DNA of 42,847 nucleotides from DATLGB01 sp038258425 (GTDB taxonomy: Bacteria > Actinomycetota > Thermoleophilia > Solirubrobacterales > Solirubrobacteraceae). The stretch is from the NCBI GenBank assembly GCA_038258425.1, contig JBBSPV010000034.1:1-42847 (forward strand). Direction: 5' to 3'. This document shows positions 21,806 through 29,476 of this stretch, one piece after another. Within the stretch, counting starts at the first letter, position 1, and the number at the start of each line of letters is the position of its first letter. A program made the translations under genes and the position numbers. Under the pieces are notes generated by a model that saw only the letters and a list, made by a program, of their open reading frames with translations, did no database searches and was not told the DNA's origin.

Positions 21806-22501
21806 CTAGGACTTGATGAAGCCCGTCTTGCCGACGATCTTCAGCACGCGGCCCTTGGAGTAGGGCCGGTCGAAGGCGCCGTCGGGCGTGATGCTGTTGC
21901 GCTTGCCGACGGAGAACGGCGAGCCGCCGCGCAGCGTCGCCACGGCCGCCGCGTGGCGCGCCTCGATCGTCACGATGGACGCCGCGGCGCCGAGCAGCGC
22001 CTTGCTCTTGAGGTTGCCCGCCTGGCCGAGGTAGGCGTGCACGCCGGTGTTCTCCAGCGCGTAGGCGGTGTCGAGGAACGTCGCCTGGTCCTTGACGGTG
22101 TTGCCGAAGTCGAACGTCGGCTTCTTGACCGTCTTGCCCTTGAGCGAGCGGATCGTGCGTCGCAGCGTCGTCGCGTGCGTCGTCTCGTGGTCCGCGAGCA
22201 GCTTGGCCAGCTCCAGGGCGTCGCCCGAGAGCCCGCCGTTGCTGATCGACTGCTTGTAGAACTCCGCCTCGAGATATTCGAGCGTCAGCGCGAAGTTCAG
22301 GATCGCGATGTCGTGCTTCTTGGACGGCTTGGCGCTCGCGATCTCGGGCAGCATGCCCATGATCGCGGAGGAGCCGAGGACGGCTCCGCCGCCGACGGCG
22401 GCCTTGCGGAAGAACGACGCGCGGGTGTCACCGGCGACGGCCGCTTCGGCCTCCTGGATGGCACCATCGGTGTCGAGCACTGCGAGGTTGGGGAGCGACA
22501 C
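21806..22501 (-). CDS. Exported ferritin-like protein (Ferritin_2 type), paralogue
   Basis: 231-aa paralogue of 20666-21370: the same signal (TRASFFRKAAVGGGAVLGSS), then helices with LNFALTLEYLEAEFY, LLADHETTHATTL, AYALENTGVHAYLG and VTIEARHAAAV, so diiron ligands are kept. GTG 22501 was chosen because AGGAG lies eight bases upstream and it gives the same N terminus (SLPNLAVLDTDG) as the paralogue; GTG 22507 would sit too close. Both proteins end alike (TPDGAFDRPYSKGRV), showing duplication. Confidence 0.8.
   Translation of the reverse strand: MSLPNLAVLDTDGAIQEAEAAVAGDTRASFFRKAAVGGGAVLGSSAIMGMLPEIASAKPSKKHDIAILNFALTLEYLEAEFYKQSISNGGLSGDALELAKLLADHETTHATTLRRTIRSLKGKTVKKPTFDFGNTVKDQATFLDTAYALENTGVHAYLGQAGNLKSKALLGAAASIVTIEARHAAAVATLRGGSPFSVGKRNSITPDGAFDRPYSKGRVLKIVGKTGFIKS
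22341..22442. repeat. 102-bp near-identical block, second copy
   Basis: Counterpart of 21210-21311; one visible mismatch (C to T near 22384). Covers the signal-coding part of the second ferritin-like gene. Confidence 0.75.
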
Positions 22502-22620
22502 GCTCACATCTCCTGTACGTCGGGGGCATCGGACGACGACCCACCCGCCGGCAGTGGATTCATCGTCGAGACCTAGCGCGCTGGGCGGCTTTCCGGATCA
22601 CTCAAGGCCCCGTCAGCCGG

Positions 22621-22673
22621 CCCGTGACCGCGGTTGCGGACGGTGGGCGTCCGCAAGTGCGGTCACGCGGGCC
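22621..22673 (-). terminator. Nested hairpin after the TSP3 gene
   Basis: Inner perfect stem TTGCGGACG / CGTCCGCAA with a GTGGG loop, extended outside by GTGACCGC pairing with GCGGTCAC. Lies within six bases of the 3' end of the TSP3 gene. No T-run, but the symmetry is far above background. Confidence 0.55.
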
Positions 22674-22678
22674 TGCGG

Positions 22679-24241
22679 CTACTGCAGCGCCCACCAGTGC
22701 GGACCCTCGAACGGCGCGGGGAACACCGTGAAGTACCGCGGGCAGGTGCGGGAGTCGGGATCGGGCAGGCACGGGTTGAACGGGTTCACCTGGCCGTACG
22801 CGCCGGGGTGGCTCGGATCGTCGGCCTTGAGGTCCGGATCGGGCCGGCAGGTCGGCCCGCCCCCGGCGAGCGTCCCGTTGACCCCGTCGTCGGTCTGGTC
22901 GTAGGCGAAGCCCGAGGCCCGGAAGCGGCTGAGCTCCATGACGTTCGGCACGTCGTCGTCGTCGGCGTCGTCGGCTCCGTCGCGCACGCCGTCGCCGTCC
23001 GAGTCCGCGTCGAAGGCGCTCGTACCGGCGTAGTGGTCGAAGACCTCGACGCTCGGCTCGGACGCGTAGCAGCCCTTCCAGTAGGTCGGCTGCATGGCGT
23101 TGCGGACCTCGACGACGTTCGCCAGGCCGTCGGCGTCCTCGTCGCGCTCGTCGTCGGAGAGCACGCCCACCCCACCCCCGCGCGGGTTGTCGAGGGGGTT
23201 GAGCTCCTGCGCCGACTCCGTCCCGTCACGGTCGACGTCGAGCAGCCCGTAGGTGTGCAGGCCCTCGGTGTGACCGGTCCAGTTCAGGTCGTGCAGCGTC
23301 ACGGTGCGCCGCCCGGCGCGGATACCCCAGGCGAGGAAGTCCTGGAACTTCGCGTAGCCCGCGGCCGGGAGCGCCGGGACGCGCCGGCCGCTGCCGTCGC
23401 GCACCGAGACGGAGTACTGCATGCCGTCCGAGTAGCCGAGCGGCGTGGCCCTGCCCGGGACGTCGGCGAACCCACCGCCGGGAGTGGACACCTTCCAGAG
23501 GGCCTGCTCGACGCTCATGGGCAGGCCGTCGCCGTCGTAGTCGCGGCCGGCGTCCGAGCCGTCCAGCGGGTTCGGGTACGGCCGCTTGCCCGGGAAGGGC
23601 AGGGCGACGTTCGGCGCCTGGTACTCGTCGTCGTTGAGGTCGATCGCGGAGCGGTACTCGTAGCCGTCCTGCACGCCGTCACCGTCGGAGTCGGCCTTGC
23701 AGCCGTCCGTGCCGATGCGCTCCTCGAGCGTGTCGGCGAGGCGGTCGTTGTCGTCGTCGGCGTCCGTGCGGTTGGGCAGGCCGTCGTGATCGCAGTCGCC
23801 CTGGGGCAGGCTCGCGAGCGGCGGCGCCGCGCTGCCCTTGGCCGGGCGCGGCGAGACGAGCGGGGAGCGCCTGCGGGCGGTGTAGCCGCGGCCGAAGCGG
23901 CGGGCCAGCACGCGCAGGCGGAAGCGGGTCGGCCGGCCGGCCATGACCTTCTCGAGCCGGGCGGGGAGCTTGACCTTGAGCATGCGCCGGGTCGAGATGC
24001 CCGACTTGACGAAGACGATGGCCGCGCCGGTGCGCTTGAAGCCGACCGCGTCGCGCCGCTTGCCGGGCCGGAAGTTGCGTCCCCGGAGGGTGAGGGTCTG
24101 CCCCACGCTGACGCGCAGCGGCGTGACCTTGGTGACCGCCGGCGGCTTCGCCTTGCGCTTCGCCGCCTGCGCGGGCGCGGGCGCGCCGGCCACCAGGAGG
24201 AGCCCGAGCAGGGCCGACAGGACGGGCACGGATCGGCGCAT
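22679..24241 (-). CDS. Secreted IPT/TIG plus thrombospondin type 3 repeat protein
   Basis: 520-aa exported protein. A signal peptide (SVPVLSALLGLLLVAGAPAPAQA) precedes a basic IPT/TIG-like domain (VTKVTPLRVSVGQTLTLRGRNF, residues ~35-120). Calcium-binding thrombospondin type 3 acidic repeats follow (DCDHDGLPNRTDADDDNDRL, CKADSDGDGVQDGYE, FDADSDGDGVRDGADDADDDD), with further partial repeats. A FliA/WhiG-type promoter lies directly upstream, so it is predicted to be co-expressed with the pilus genes and could be a surface adhesin or pilus partner (inference). No transmembrane or sorting anchor is visible at the C terminus. Confidence 0.78.
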   Translation of the reverse strand: MRRSVPVLSALLGLLLVAGAPAPAQAAKRKAKPPAVTKVTPLRVSVGQTLTLRGRNFRPGKRRDAVGFKRTGAAIVFVKSGISTRRMLKVKLPARLEKVMAGRPTRFRLRVLARRFGRGYTARRRSPLVSPRPAKGSAAPPLASLPQGDCDHDGLPNRTDADDDNDRLADTLEERIGTDGCKADSDGDGVQDGYEYRSAIDLNDDEYQAPNVALPFPGKRPYPNPLDGSDAGRDYDGDGLPMSVEQALWKVSTPGGGFADVPGRATPLGYSDGMQYSVSVRDGSGRRVPALPAAGYAKFQDFLAWGIRAGRRTVTLHDLNWTGHTEGLHTYGLLDVDRDGTESAQELNPLDNPRGGGVGVLSDDERDEDADGLANVVEVRNAMQPTYWKGCYASEPSVEVFDHYAGTSAFDADSDGDGVRDGADDADDDDVPNVMELSRFRASGFAYDQTDDGVNGTLAGGGPTCRPDPDLKADDPSHPGAYGQVNPFNPCLPDPDSRTCPRYFTVFPAPFEGPHWWALQ

Positions 24242-24247
24242 GCCCGG

Positions 24248-24276
24248 ATCGTCGGTCGGCCGGAGCGCCGCTTGAC
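24248..24276 (-). promoter_or_regulatory. WhiG/FliA-type promoter of the TSP3 gene
   Basis: Minus strand GTCAAG (24271-24276), 15-base spacer, CCGACGAT (24248-24255), six bases before the ATG. The -35 core TCAAG matches the pil promoters; the -10 is the least regular of the set (another CCGAC lies closer), so confidence is lower. Confidence 0.5.
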
Positions 24277-24292
24277 CCGGACATCCGTCGAG

Positions 24293-25357
24293 TCAGCCAA
24301 CGACGAGCAGCTCCTTCGCGTGACCGTTGAGCACCCGCGCGCCGTCCGCGGTGACGGCCACGAGGTCCTCGATGCGGACGCCGCCCAGATTCGGGACGTA
24401 GACGCCGGGTTCGACGGTGACGACGTTGCCCGCCACGAGGGCGTCGGTGCCGGTGGAGGCCAGGCGCGGGGCCTCGTGGACGTCGCGGCCGACCCCGTGG
24501 CCGAGCGCGTGGCCGAAGTGCTCGGCGTGCCCCGCGGCCGTGATGACCTCGCGGGCGACGGCGTCGACCTCGGCCCCCGTCGGCCCGGCCCGGACGGCGG
24601 CGAGCCCGGCGAGCTGGGCGTCGAGCACGAGCGCGTGCAGCTCGGACAGCGCGGCGTCCACCGGGCCCGTGGCGTACGTGCGCGTGGAGTCCGAGCAGTA
24701 GCCGTCCAGGCGGGCGCCGAAGTCGACCGTCACCAGGGTCGCCGGCGGGATGGCGACGTCGCGCGGCTCGGCGTGCGGGAGCGCGCCGTGGGCGCCGGAG
24801 GCGACGATGGTCGGAAAGGCCGGCTCGGCCCCGCGGCGACGGAAGCCCGCCTCCAGCGCGAGGGCGACATCGCGCTCCGTGCGGCTCGCCAGCCCCGGCT
24901 CGAGCAGCTCGCCCAGGGCCTCGTCGGCGAGGGCGGCGGCGGCGGCGATCAGCTCGAGCTCGCCGGCGTCCTTGACGGCCCGCTCGCGCTCGACGAGCCC
25001 GCCGGCCGCGACGAGCTCGATCCCGTCGGGCAGCAGCTCGCCCAGCCGGTCGCGCTGGCGGACGGTGACCTTGTGGTCCTCGAACCCGAGCCGCAGGCCG
25101 CCCGCCGGCCAGCCGTCCGCGAGCGCCGCGAAGAGCTCCTGCGGTGAGCGCTCGGGCTCGAAGCCCGTGACCTGCGTCGCGGCCTGCTCGACGTAGCGGA
25201 AGTCGGTGACGAAGCGCCGCAGCCCCTCCCCCACGACGCACAGCCCGCTCGAGCCGGTGAAGCCGGTGAGGTAGCCGACGTTGACGAGGTCGGTGACCAG
25301 CAGGGCGTCGGCGCCCGCCTCGGCGAGGCGGTCCTGGACCCGGTCGGCGCGGCTCAC
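24293..25357 (-). CDS. M24 family Xaa-Pro peptidase
   Basis: 354-aa creatinase/prolidase-like metallopeptidase. The N-terminal domain has LLVTDLVNVGYLTGFTGSSG; the C-terminal pita-bread domain has metal ligands in VTVDFGARLDGYCSDSTRT (two Asp), GHALGHGVGRDVHEAP (His), VTVEPGVYV (Glu) and VRIEDLV (Glu). It cleaves X-Pro peptides in the cytosol. GTG 25357 overlaps the aroQ stop (GTGA). In related genomes this gene is followed by efp; here the next minus-strand gene is unrelated. Confidence 0.9.
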   Translation of the reverse strand: MSRADRVQDRLAEAGADALLVTDLVNVGYLTGFTGSSGLCVVGEGLRRFVTDFRYVEQAATQVTGFEPERSPQELFAALADGWPAGGLRLGFEDHKVTVRQRDRLGELLPDGIELVAAGGLVERERAVKDAGELELIAAAAALADEALGELLEPGLASRTERDVALALEAGFRRRGAEPAFPTIVASGAHGALPHAEPRDVAIPPATLVTVDFGARLDGYCSDSTRTYATGPVDAALSELHALVLDAQLAGLAAVRAGPTGAEVDAVAREVITAAGHAEHFGHALGHGVGRDVHEAPRLASTGTDALVAGNVVTVEPGVYVPNLGGVRIEDLVAVTADGARVLNGHAKELLVVG

Positions 25358-25791
25358 GCGAGCTCGGCCTTCAGGAGCTCGAGCGCCTCGCGGTAGCCGT
25401 CGACGCCCTTGCCGGCCACTGTGGCGAAGCACAGGTCGCGCACCACGGACACCTGACGCCACGGCTCGCGGGCCATGACGTCGGACAGATGGACCTCGAC
25501 GGCCGGCAGGGCGGCCACCTCGAGCGCGTCGTGGATCGCCCACGCATAGTGCGTCCAGGCGCCGAGGTTCAGGAGCAGGCCGTCGACGGCGTCGGCCGAG
25601 CGGTGCAGCTCATCGACGAGCTCGCCCTCGTGGTTGGTCTGGAAGAACGTCGTGCGCAGCTCGAGCTCCTCGCCGAAGCGCCCGATGCGGCTCTCGAGCC
25701 CGCTGAAGGTCAGATCGCCGTAGATCGCCGCTGGGCGGCGATCGAGTGCGTCGAGATTGACGCCGTGCATGACCGCGATCCGGTTGCGCAT
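25354..25791 (-). CDS. aroQ: 3-dehydroquinate dehydratase, type II
   Basis: 145-aa type II dehydroquinase (shikimate pathway step 3). Landmarks are MHGVNLDALDRRPAAIYG (the usual form is NGPNLNLLGxREPxxYG), keeping Asn12, Arg18/19 and the catalytic Tyr24; QTNHEGELVD; LNLGAWTHYAWAIHDAL (normally NPGAYTHTSxALxDAL); and VEVHLSDVMAREPWR with catalytic His and substrate Arg. It is a divergent but apparently complete member. It follows the aroKB stop by one base and overlaps the peptidase start. Confidence 0.85.
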   Translation of the reverse strand: MRNRIAVMHGVNLDALDRRPAAIYGDLTFSGLESRIGRFGEELELRTTFFQTNHEGELVDELHRSADAVDGLLLNLGAWTHYAWAIHDALEVAALPAVEVHLSDVMAREPWRQVSVVRDLCFATVAGKGVDGYREALELLKAELA

Positions 25792-25792
25792 G

Positions 25793-27292
25793 TCAGACCA
25801 ACTCTGTCAGAGCGGCGCGCAGCTCGGCGTCCGGGACCGGGACCCCGGTGACCACGTCGCCCGGGCCCTCGACGAGCACGAACCCGACGACCCCCGCCCG
25901 CCGCTTCTTGTCGCGGTGGGTGGCCTGCGCGACGGCGTCGAGGTCGATGCTCGCGTCGAGGCGCGTCGGGAGCCCGCGGGCCTCGAGGAGGCGGCGCACC
26001 TCGTCGCGCAGGCGCGGCTGGTTGGAGAGCGTCAGCGCCGCCAGCAGGCCGAGCCCGACCGCCTCCCCGTGGCGGTAGCGCGCGTAGCCGGTCACCGTCT
26101 CGATCGCGTGGCCCACGGTGTGGCCGAGGTTGAGCGCCTGGCGCCGGCCGCCGTCGCGCTCGTCGGCGGCCACGATGGCGAGCTTCGCGCGGGCGCAGGC
26201 GACCACGAGGTCGCGGTCCACCGGGTCCTCGTCGGCCAGGCGACGCCACAGGGCGCCCCCGGCGATCAGCGCCGTCTTGATCACCTCGGCCCAGCCCGCG
26301 GCGAGCTCCTCCGCGGGCAGCGTGGCCAGCACGGCCGGGTCGGCGAGGACCGCGAGCGGCTGGTGGTAGGCGCCGGCGTAGTTCTTGCCCTCGGGCAGGT
26401 CGACGCCCGTCTTGCCCCCGTAGGCCGAGTCGACCTGGGCCAGGAGGGTCGTCGGGACCTGCACCACGCCGATCCCGCGCTGGTAGACGGCGGCGCAGAA
26501 GCCGGCCACGTCGCCGACGACCCCGCCGCCGAGGGCGACGACGTGGTCGTCGTGCGCGAGGCCGGCGCGGGCCATCGCCCGCAGCACCGCCTCGGCGGTG
26601 GCGAGCGTCTTGTGCGCCTCGCCGGCCGGCATCACGTGGTCGGCTTCCGGATGGTGAAGGGCGGCGACGTGCTCGTCGGCGACGTGGAAGGCCCGTCCCG
26701 GCGCGCTCGGCGCCCGGAACCCCGCCGCCAGCATCCCCTCGCCGGCGTACACCGGGTAGCTGCCCGAGGCGCTCTCGGCCCACAGGAGCTTCGTGCCCGC
26801 CGGGGCATCCGCGAGCGCCCGCACGGCCGGCAGCGCGTGGCGCAGGGTCTCGCGCCGGCTCGTGGGGAGGATCGCGTCGGCCAGGCGCTCGTAGAGCGGT
26901 CGCCGCTCGGCGTGCAGCTCGTCGAAGCGGCGCCGATCGCGTGCCAGCGGGCGGCGGCCGCCCGCGCGCTGCCAGGCGGTGTCGGCCTCCACGTCGAGCA
27001 GCACGACCGTGTGGGCGGCGAGCGCGTCCTGGACGCGCTCCGCGGTGACGGCGCCGCCCCCGAGGGAGATGACCGGGGCCGGCGGGTCTGCGAGCAGCTC
27101 GAGGACGGCGGCCTCCTCCTGCTCGCGGAACGTCCGCTCGCCGTGGCTCTCGAACCAGTCCTCGATGCGGGCCCCCAGCCGCTCCTCGAGGACGGCGTCG
27201 GAGTCCACCGGGCGGCCGCCGAGCTCGGCCGCCGCCGTGCGGGCCGCCGCCGTCTTGCCGGCGCCCATGAAGCCGATCAGCACGAGGGCCAC
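25793..27292 (-). CDS. aroKB: Bifunctional shikimate kinase / 3-dehydroquinate synthase
   Basis: 499-aa fusion. Residues 1-165 are shikimate kinase: P-loop GFMGAGKTAAAR, RTFREQEEAAV, SLGGGAVT and the lid Arg in RPLARDRR. From about residue 175 comes dehydroquinate synthase: ALGGGVVGDVAGFCAAVYQRG for NAD binding, VPTTLLAQVDSAYGGKTGV, EGKNYAGAYHQP, LNLGHTVGHAIE and HGEAVGLGLL with zinc ligands. The fusion joins steps 2 and 5 of the shikimate pathway. The reading frame is continuous with no linker disorder. It starts seven bases after aroC. Confidence 0.95.
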   Translation of the reverse strand: MALVLIGFMGAGKTAAARTAAAELGGRPVDSDAVLEERLGARIEDWFESHGERTFREQEEAAVLELLADPPAPVISLGGGAVTAERVQDALAAHTVVLLDVEADTAWQRAGGRRPLARDRRRFDELHAERRPLYERLADAILPTSRRETLRHALPAVRALADAPAGTKLLWAESASGSYPVYAGEGMLAAGFRAPSAPGRAFHVADEHVAALHHPEADHVMPAGEAHKTLATAEAVLRAMARAGLAHDDHVVALGGGVVGDVAGFCAAVYQRGIGVVQVPTTLLAQVDSAYGGKTGVDLPEGKNYAGAYHQPLAVLADPAVLATLPAEELAAGWAEVIKTALIAGGALWRRLADEDPVDRDLVVACARAKLAIVAADERDGGRRQALNLGHTVGHAIETVTGYARYRHGEAVGLGLLAALTLSNQPRLRDEVRRLLEARGLPTRLDASIDLDAVAQATHRDKKRRAGVVGFVLVEGPGDVVTGVPVPDAELRAALTELV

Positions 27293-27299
27293 GGTCGGC

Positions 27300-28472
27300 T
27301 CAGCGGTCGCGCCGGGTCCAGCCGATGCGCTGCTCGTACGCCGCGACCGCGGCGCGCACGTCGTCGATGTGATCGCCGCCGAACTTCTCCCGGTAGGCCG
27401 AGGCGAGGACGATGGCGAGCATCGCCTCCCCCACCACGCCGGCGGCCGGGACGACGGCTGAGTCCGTGCGCTCGCGCAGCGCCTCGGCCGGCTCGTGGGT
27501 GGCGATGTCCACGGTGCGCAGCGGCTTGGTCAGCGTCGGCAGCGGCTTGGCCGCCGCGCGGACGACGAGCGGCTCGCCGGTGGTCATGCCACCCTCCAGG
27601 CCGCCCGAGCGGTTCGTCTCCCGGTACCAGCCGCGCTCGGGCGCGTAGAAGATCTCGTCGTGGGCCTCCGAGCCCGGGCGCCCGGCGAGGTCGAAGCCGT
27701 CGCCGATGCCGCAGCCCTTGACGGACTGGATGGAGAGCATGGCCATGCCGAGGCGACCGTCGAGGCGCTCCTCCCAGGACACATGGGAGCCGAGTCCGGG
27801 GACGAGGCCGTACGCGCGCACCTCGAAGACCCCGCCGAGGGACTCGTTGCGCTTGCGCAGGACGTTGATCTCGGCGACCATCGCGGCCGCCGTCTCCGCG
27901 TCCAGGCAGCGCACGGGCGACGCGTCGACGTCGGCGAAGTCCCCGAGCGCGAGGTCGTCGCGCAAGGGCGCGCGCACGGTGTTGATCTGCAGCACGTGGG
28001 AGACGACGTGGACGCCGAGCGCGGCCAGCAGGGCCTTGGCGAGCGCGCCGCCCGCGACCCGCGCCGCGGTCTCGCGCGCGCTGGCGCGCTCGAGCACGTT
28101 GCGCACGTCGGTGAAGCCGAACTTCATGGCGCCCGCGAGGTCGGCGTGACCCGGGCGCGGCGTGTGGACCTCCGCCACCTCGGCCTCCACCGGCCACGGG
28201 TTCATCCGGTCCTCCCAGTTGGCGTAGTCGCGGTTGACGACGGTCAGCGCCACCGGCCCGCCGAGCGTGCGGCCGTGACGGACGCCGGCCGTGATCTGCG
28301 CCGAGTCCCGCTCGATCTTCATCCGCCCGCCGCGGCCGTGACCGAGCTGGCGGCGCGCCATGTCGTCGTTCATCAGCTCCCGGTCGAGCTCGAGGCCGGC
28401 CGGCAGCCCCTCGACGACGCACGTCAGGCCGGGGCCGTGGCTCTCGCCGGCGGTGACGACACGTAGGGCCAT
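27300..28472 (-). CDS. aroC: Chorismate synthase
   Basis: 390-aa FMN-dependent enzyme converting EPSP to chorismate, the last shikimate step. Signatures: GESHGPGLTCVVEG at the N terminus, RRQLGHGRGGRMKIERD, GHADLAGAMKFGFTDVRNVLERASARET, GGLEGGMTTGEPLVVRAA and the C-terminal ESxxxVPAAGVVGEAM-like region. First gene of the aro operon; its start is nine bases after a TAGACT -10 element, which separates it from the pilus genes upstream. Confidence 0.97.
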   Translation of the reverse strand: MALRVVTAGESHGPGLTCVVEGLPAGLELDRELMNDDMARRQLGHGRGGRMKIERDSAQITAGVRHGRTLGGPVALTVVNRDYANWEDRMNPWPVEAEVAEVHTPRPGHADLAGAMKFGFTDVRNVLERASARETAARVAGGALAKALLAALGVHVVSHVLQINTVRAPLRDDLALGDFADVDASPVRCLDAETAAAMVAEINVLRKRNESLGGVFEVRAYGLVPGLGSHVSWEERLDGRLGMAMLSIQSVKGCGIGDGFDLAGRPGSEAHDEIFYAPERGWYRETNRSGGLEGGMTTGEPLVVRAAAKPLPTLTKPLRTVDIATHEPAEALRERTDSAVVPAAGVVGEAMLAIVLASAYREKFGGDHIDDVRAAVAAYEQRIGWTRRDR

Positions 28473-28481
28473 GGGCGGGGC

Positions 28482-28487
28482 AGTCTA
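28482..28487 (-). promoter_or_regulatory. -10 element of the aro operon
   Basis: TAGACT on the minus strand nine bases before the aroC ATG, inside the 38-bp gap after the PilP-like gene. Predicts a leaderless aroC mRNA. Confidence 0.45.
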
Positions 28488-28510
28488 CGGCCGGGCCCCG
28501 GCCCGGCCCG

Positions 28511-29476
28511 TCAGCCGGCGCCGGTGGCGGCGGGCGCCGAGCGCGTGCCGGTCACGGTGCTCTCGTCGACGCCGGAGGCGATGTCGCCGGTGAGGCCCGG
28601 GTGCGTGCGCCGCAGCTGCCGGCCGCCGCGCGCGGTGGCCGCGCGCGCCCTGCGGGCGGCGGCGGCGCTCGTCGTACGGGGGTGCACGGCGAGCAGATCC
28701 AGCTGGTACTGCGTGTCGCCGACCGTGACGAACTCGATGTCGCCGCGGCGCAGGCGCAGCGTCTCGCACGCGTCCGGACGCGGGTGGCAGCGGCCGTCGC
28801 CGTCGACCGACGCGGCGTCCTCGACGAGGAACTCGGCCGTCTTGTGGTCCTTGCGCAGCCCGACGTAGAGCAGCCCGGGCCGGGAGCCGTTCGGCAGGCC
28901 GGTGAGGCGCTCGACCGTCCGGCGCTCGGACGCACCCCCCGCCTCGCCGAAGCGCAGCTCCAGGGATTCCACGGGGTAGGTCTTGCGCGGTGCCGGTGCC
29001 GGTGTCGGCTTGGCCGTCACCGGCGGGCTCGTGGCCGGTGCCGACGGCACGGACCCGCCGCCTGCGCTGTCCCCGCCGCCACCGCCACCGCCACCGCCGC
29101 CGCCACCGCCACCGTCGTCGCCGCCGCCGGCCGTCGTGCCGCCCTCAGTGGCGGAGGCCCCGCCGGGCTCGGCGCCCTTGCCGGGCGCGGCCTTGGGGAG
29201 GCGCTTGGAGGGCTTGGCGGGCTTGAACGGGTTCTTGCGCGCGCCGAGCACGCCGCCGACCCGGTGCGACTCCTCCGCGACGGACACGAGCGGCTCCGTC
29301 GAGGCGACGGTCTTCGCGGCGCCCGTCGGCGCGGTCGCCGCCCGCGCGGCCTCCGTGGGCGGCTTGGAGCCGCCGAGCACCAGCGGGACCGCCACGAGCG
29401 CCGCCAGCAGGACCACGGCGACGGGCCACAGCCGGCGGTCGATCAGCTGGCGGAACGGGGCGAGCAGGCGCGTCAT
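28511..29476 (-). CDS. PilP-like pilus assembly protein
   Basis: 321-aa bitopic protein: a cytoplasmic start (TRLLAPFRQLIDRRLW), one helix (PVAVVLLAALVAVPLVLGG), a linker holding ARKNPFKPAKP, whose NPF resembles the (D/N)PF motif of PilP and PulC-like proteins, a run of 14 glycines, a Pro-rich stretch, then a folded C-terminal domain (RPGLLYVGLRKDHKTAEFLVED, GDIEFVTVGDTQYQLDLLAV). The ATGA overlap with pilO and its position after pilN-pilO fit a PilP equivalent. It is not lipidated and there is no secretin, as expected for a one-membrane cell. PilP homology is inferred from position and the NPF motif only. Confidence 0.6.
   Translation of the reverse strand: MTRLLAPFRQLIDRRLWPVAVVLLAALVAVPLVLGGSKPPTEAARAATAPTGAAKTVASTEPLVSVAEESHRVGGVLGARKNPFKPAKPSKRLPKAAPGKGAEPGGASATEGGTTAGGGDDGGGGGGGGGGGGGGDSAGGGSVPSAPATSPPVTAKPTPAPAPRKTYPVESLELRFGEAGGASERRTVERLTGLPNGSRPGLLYVGLRKDHKTAEFLVEDAASVDGDGRCHPRPDACETLRLRRGDIEFVTVGDTQYQLDLLAVHPRTTSAAAARRARAATARGGRQLRRTHPGLTGDIASGVDESTVTGTRSAPAATGAG
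29072..29113 (-). repeat. Polyglycine triplet repeat
   Basis: Fourteen consecutive glycine codons, mostly alternating GGC and GGT, inside the PilP-like gene between the membrane helix and the folded domain. Slippage in whole codons would change linker length without breaking the frame. Confidence 0.8.

Noticed and set aside
22596..22625. CTCAAG on the plus strand as a further WhiG-type promoter
   Set aside because: No GCCGA-type -10 at 14-15 bases and no plus-strand gene downstream.
9938..24292. Mobile genomic island with integrase or attachment sites
   Set aside because: No integrase, transposase, tRNA or flanking direct repeats were seen; only the broken synteny suggests insertion.
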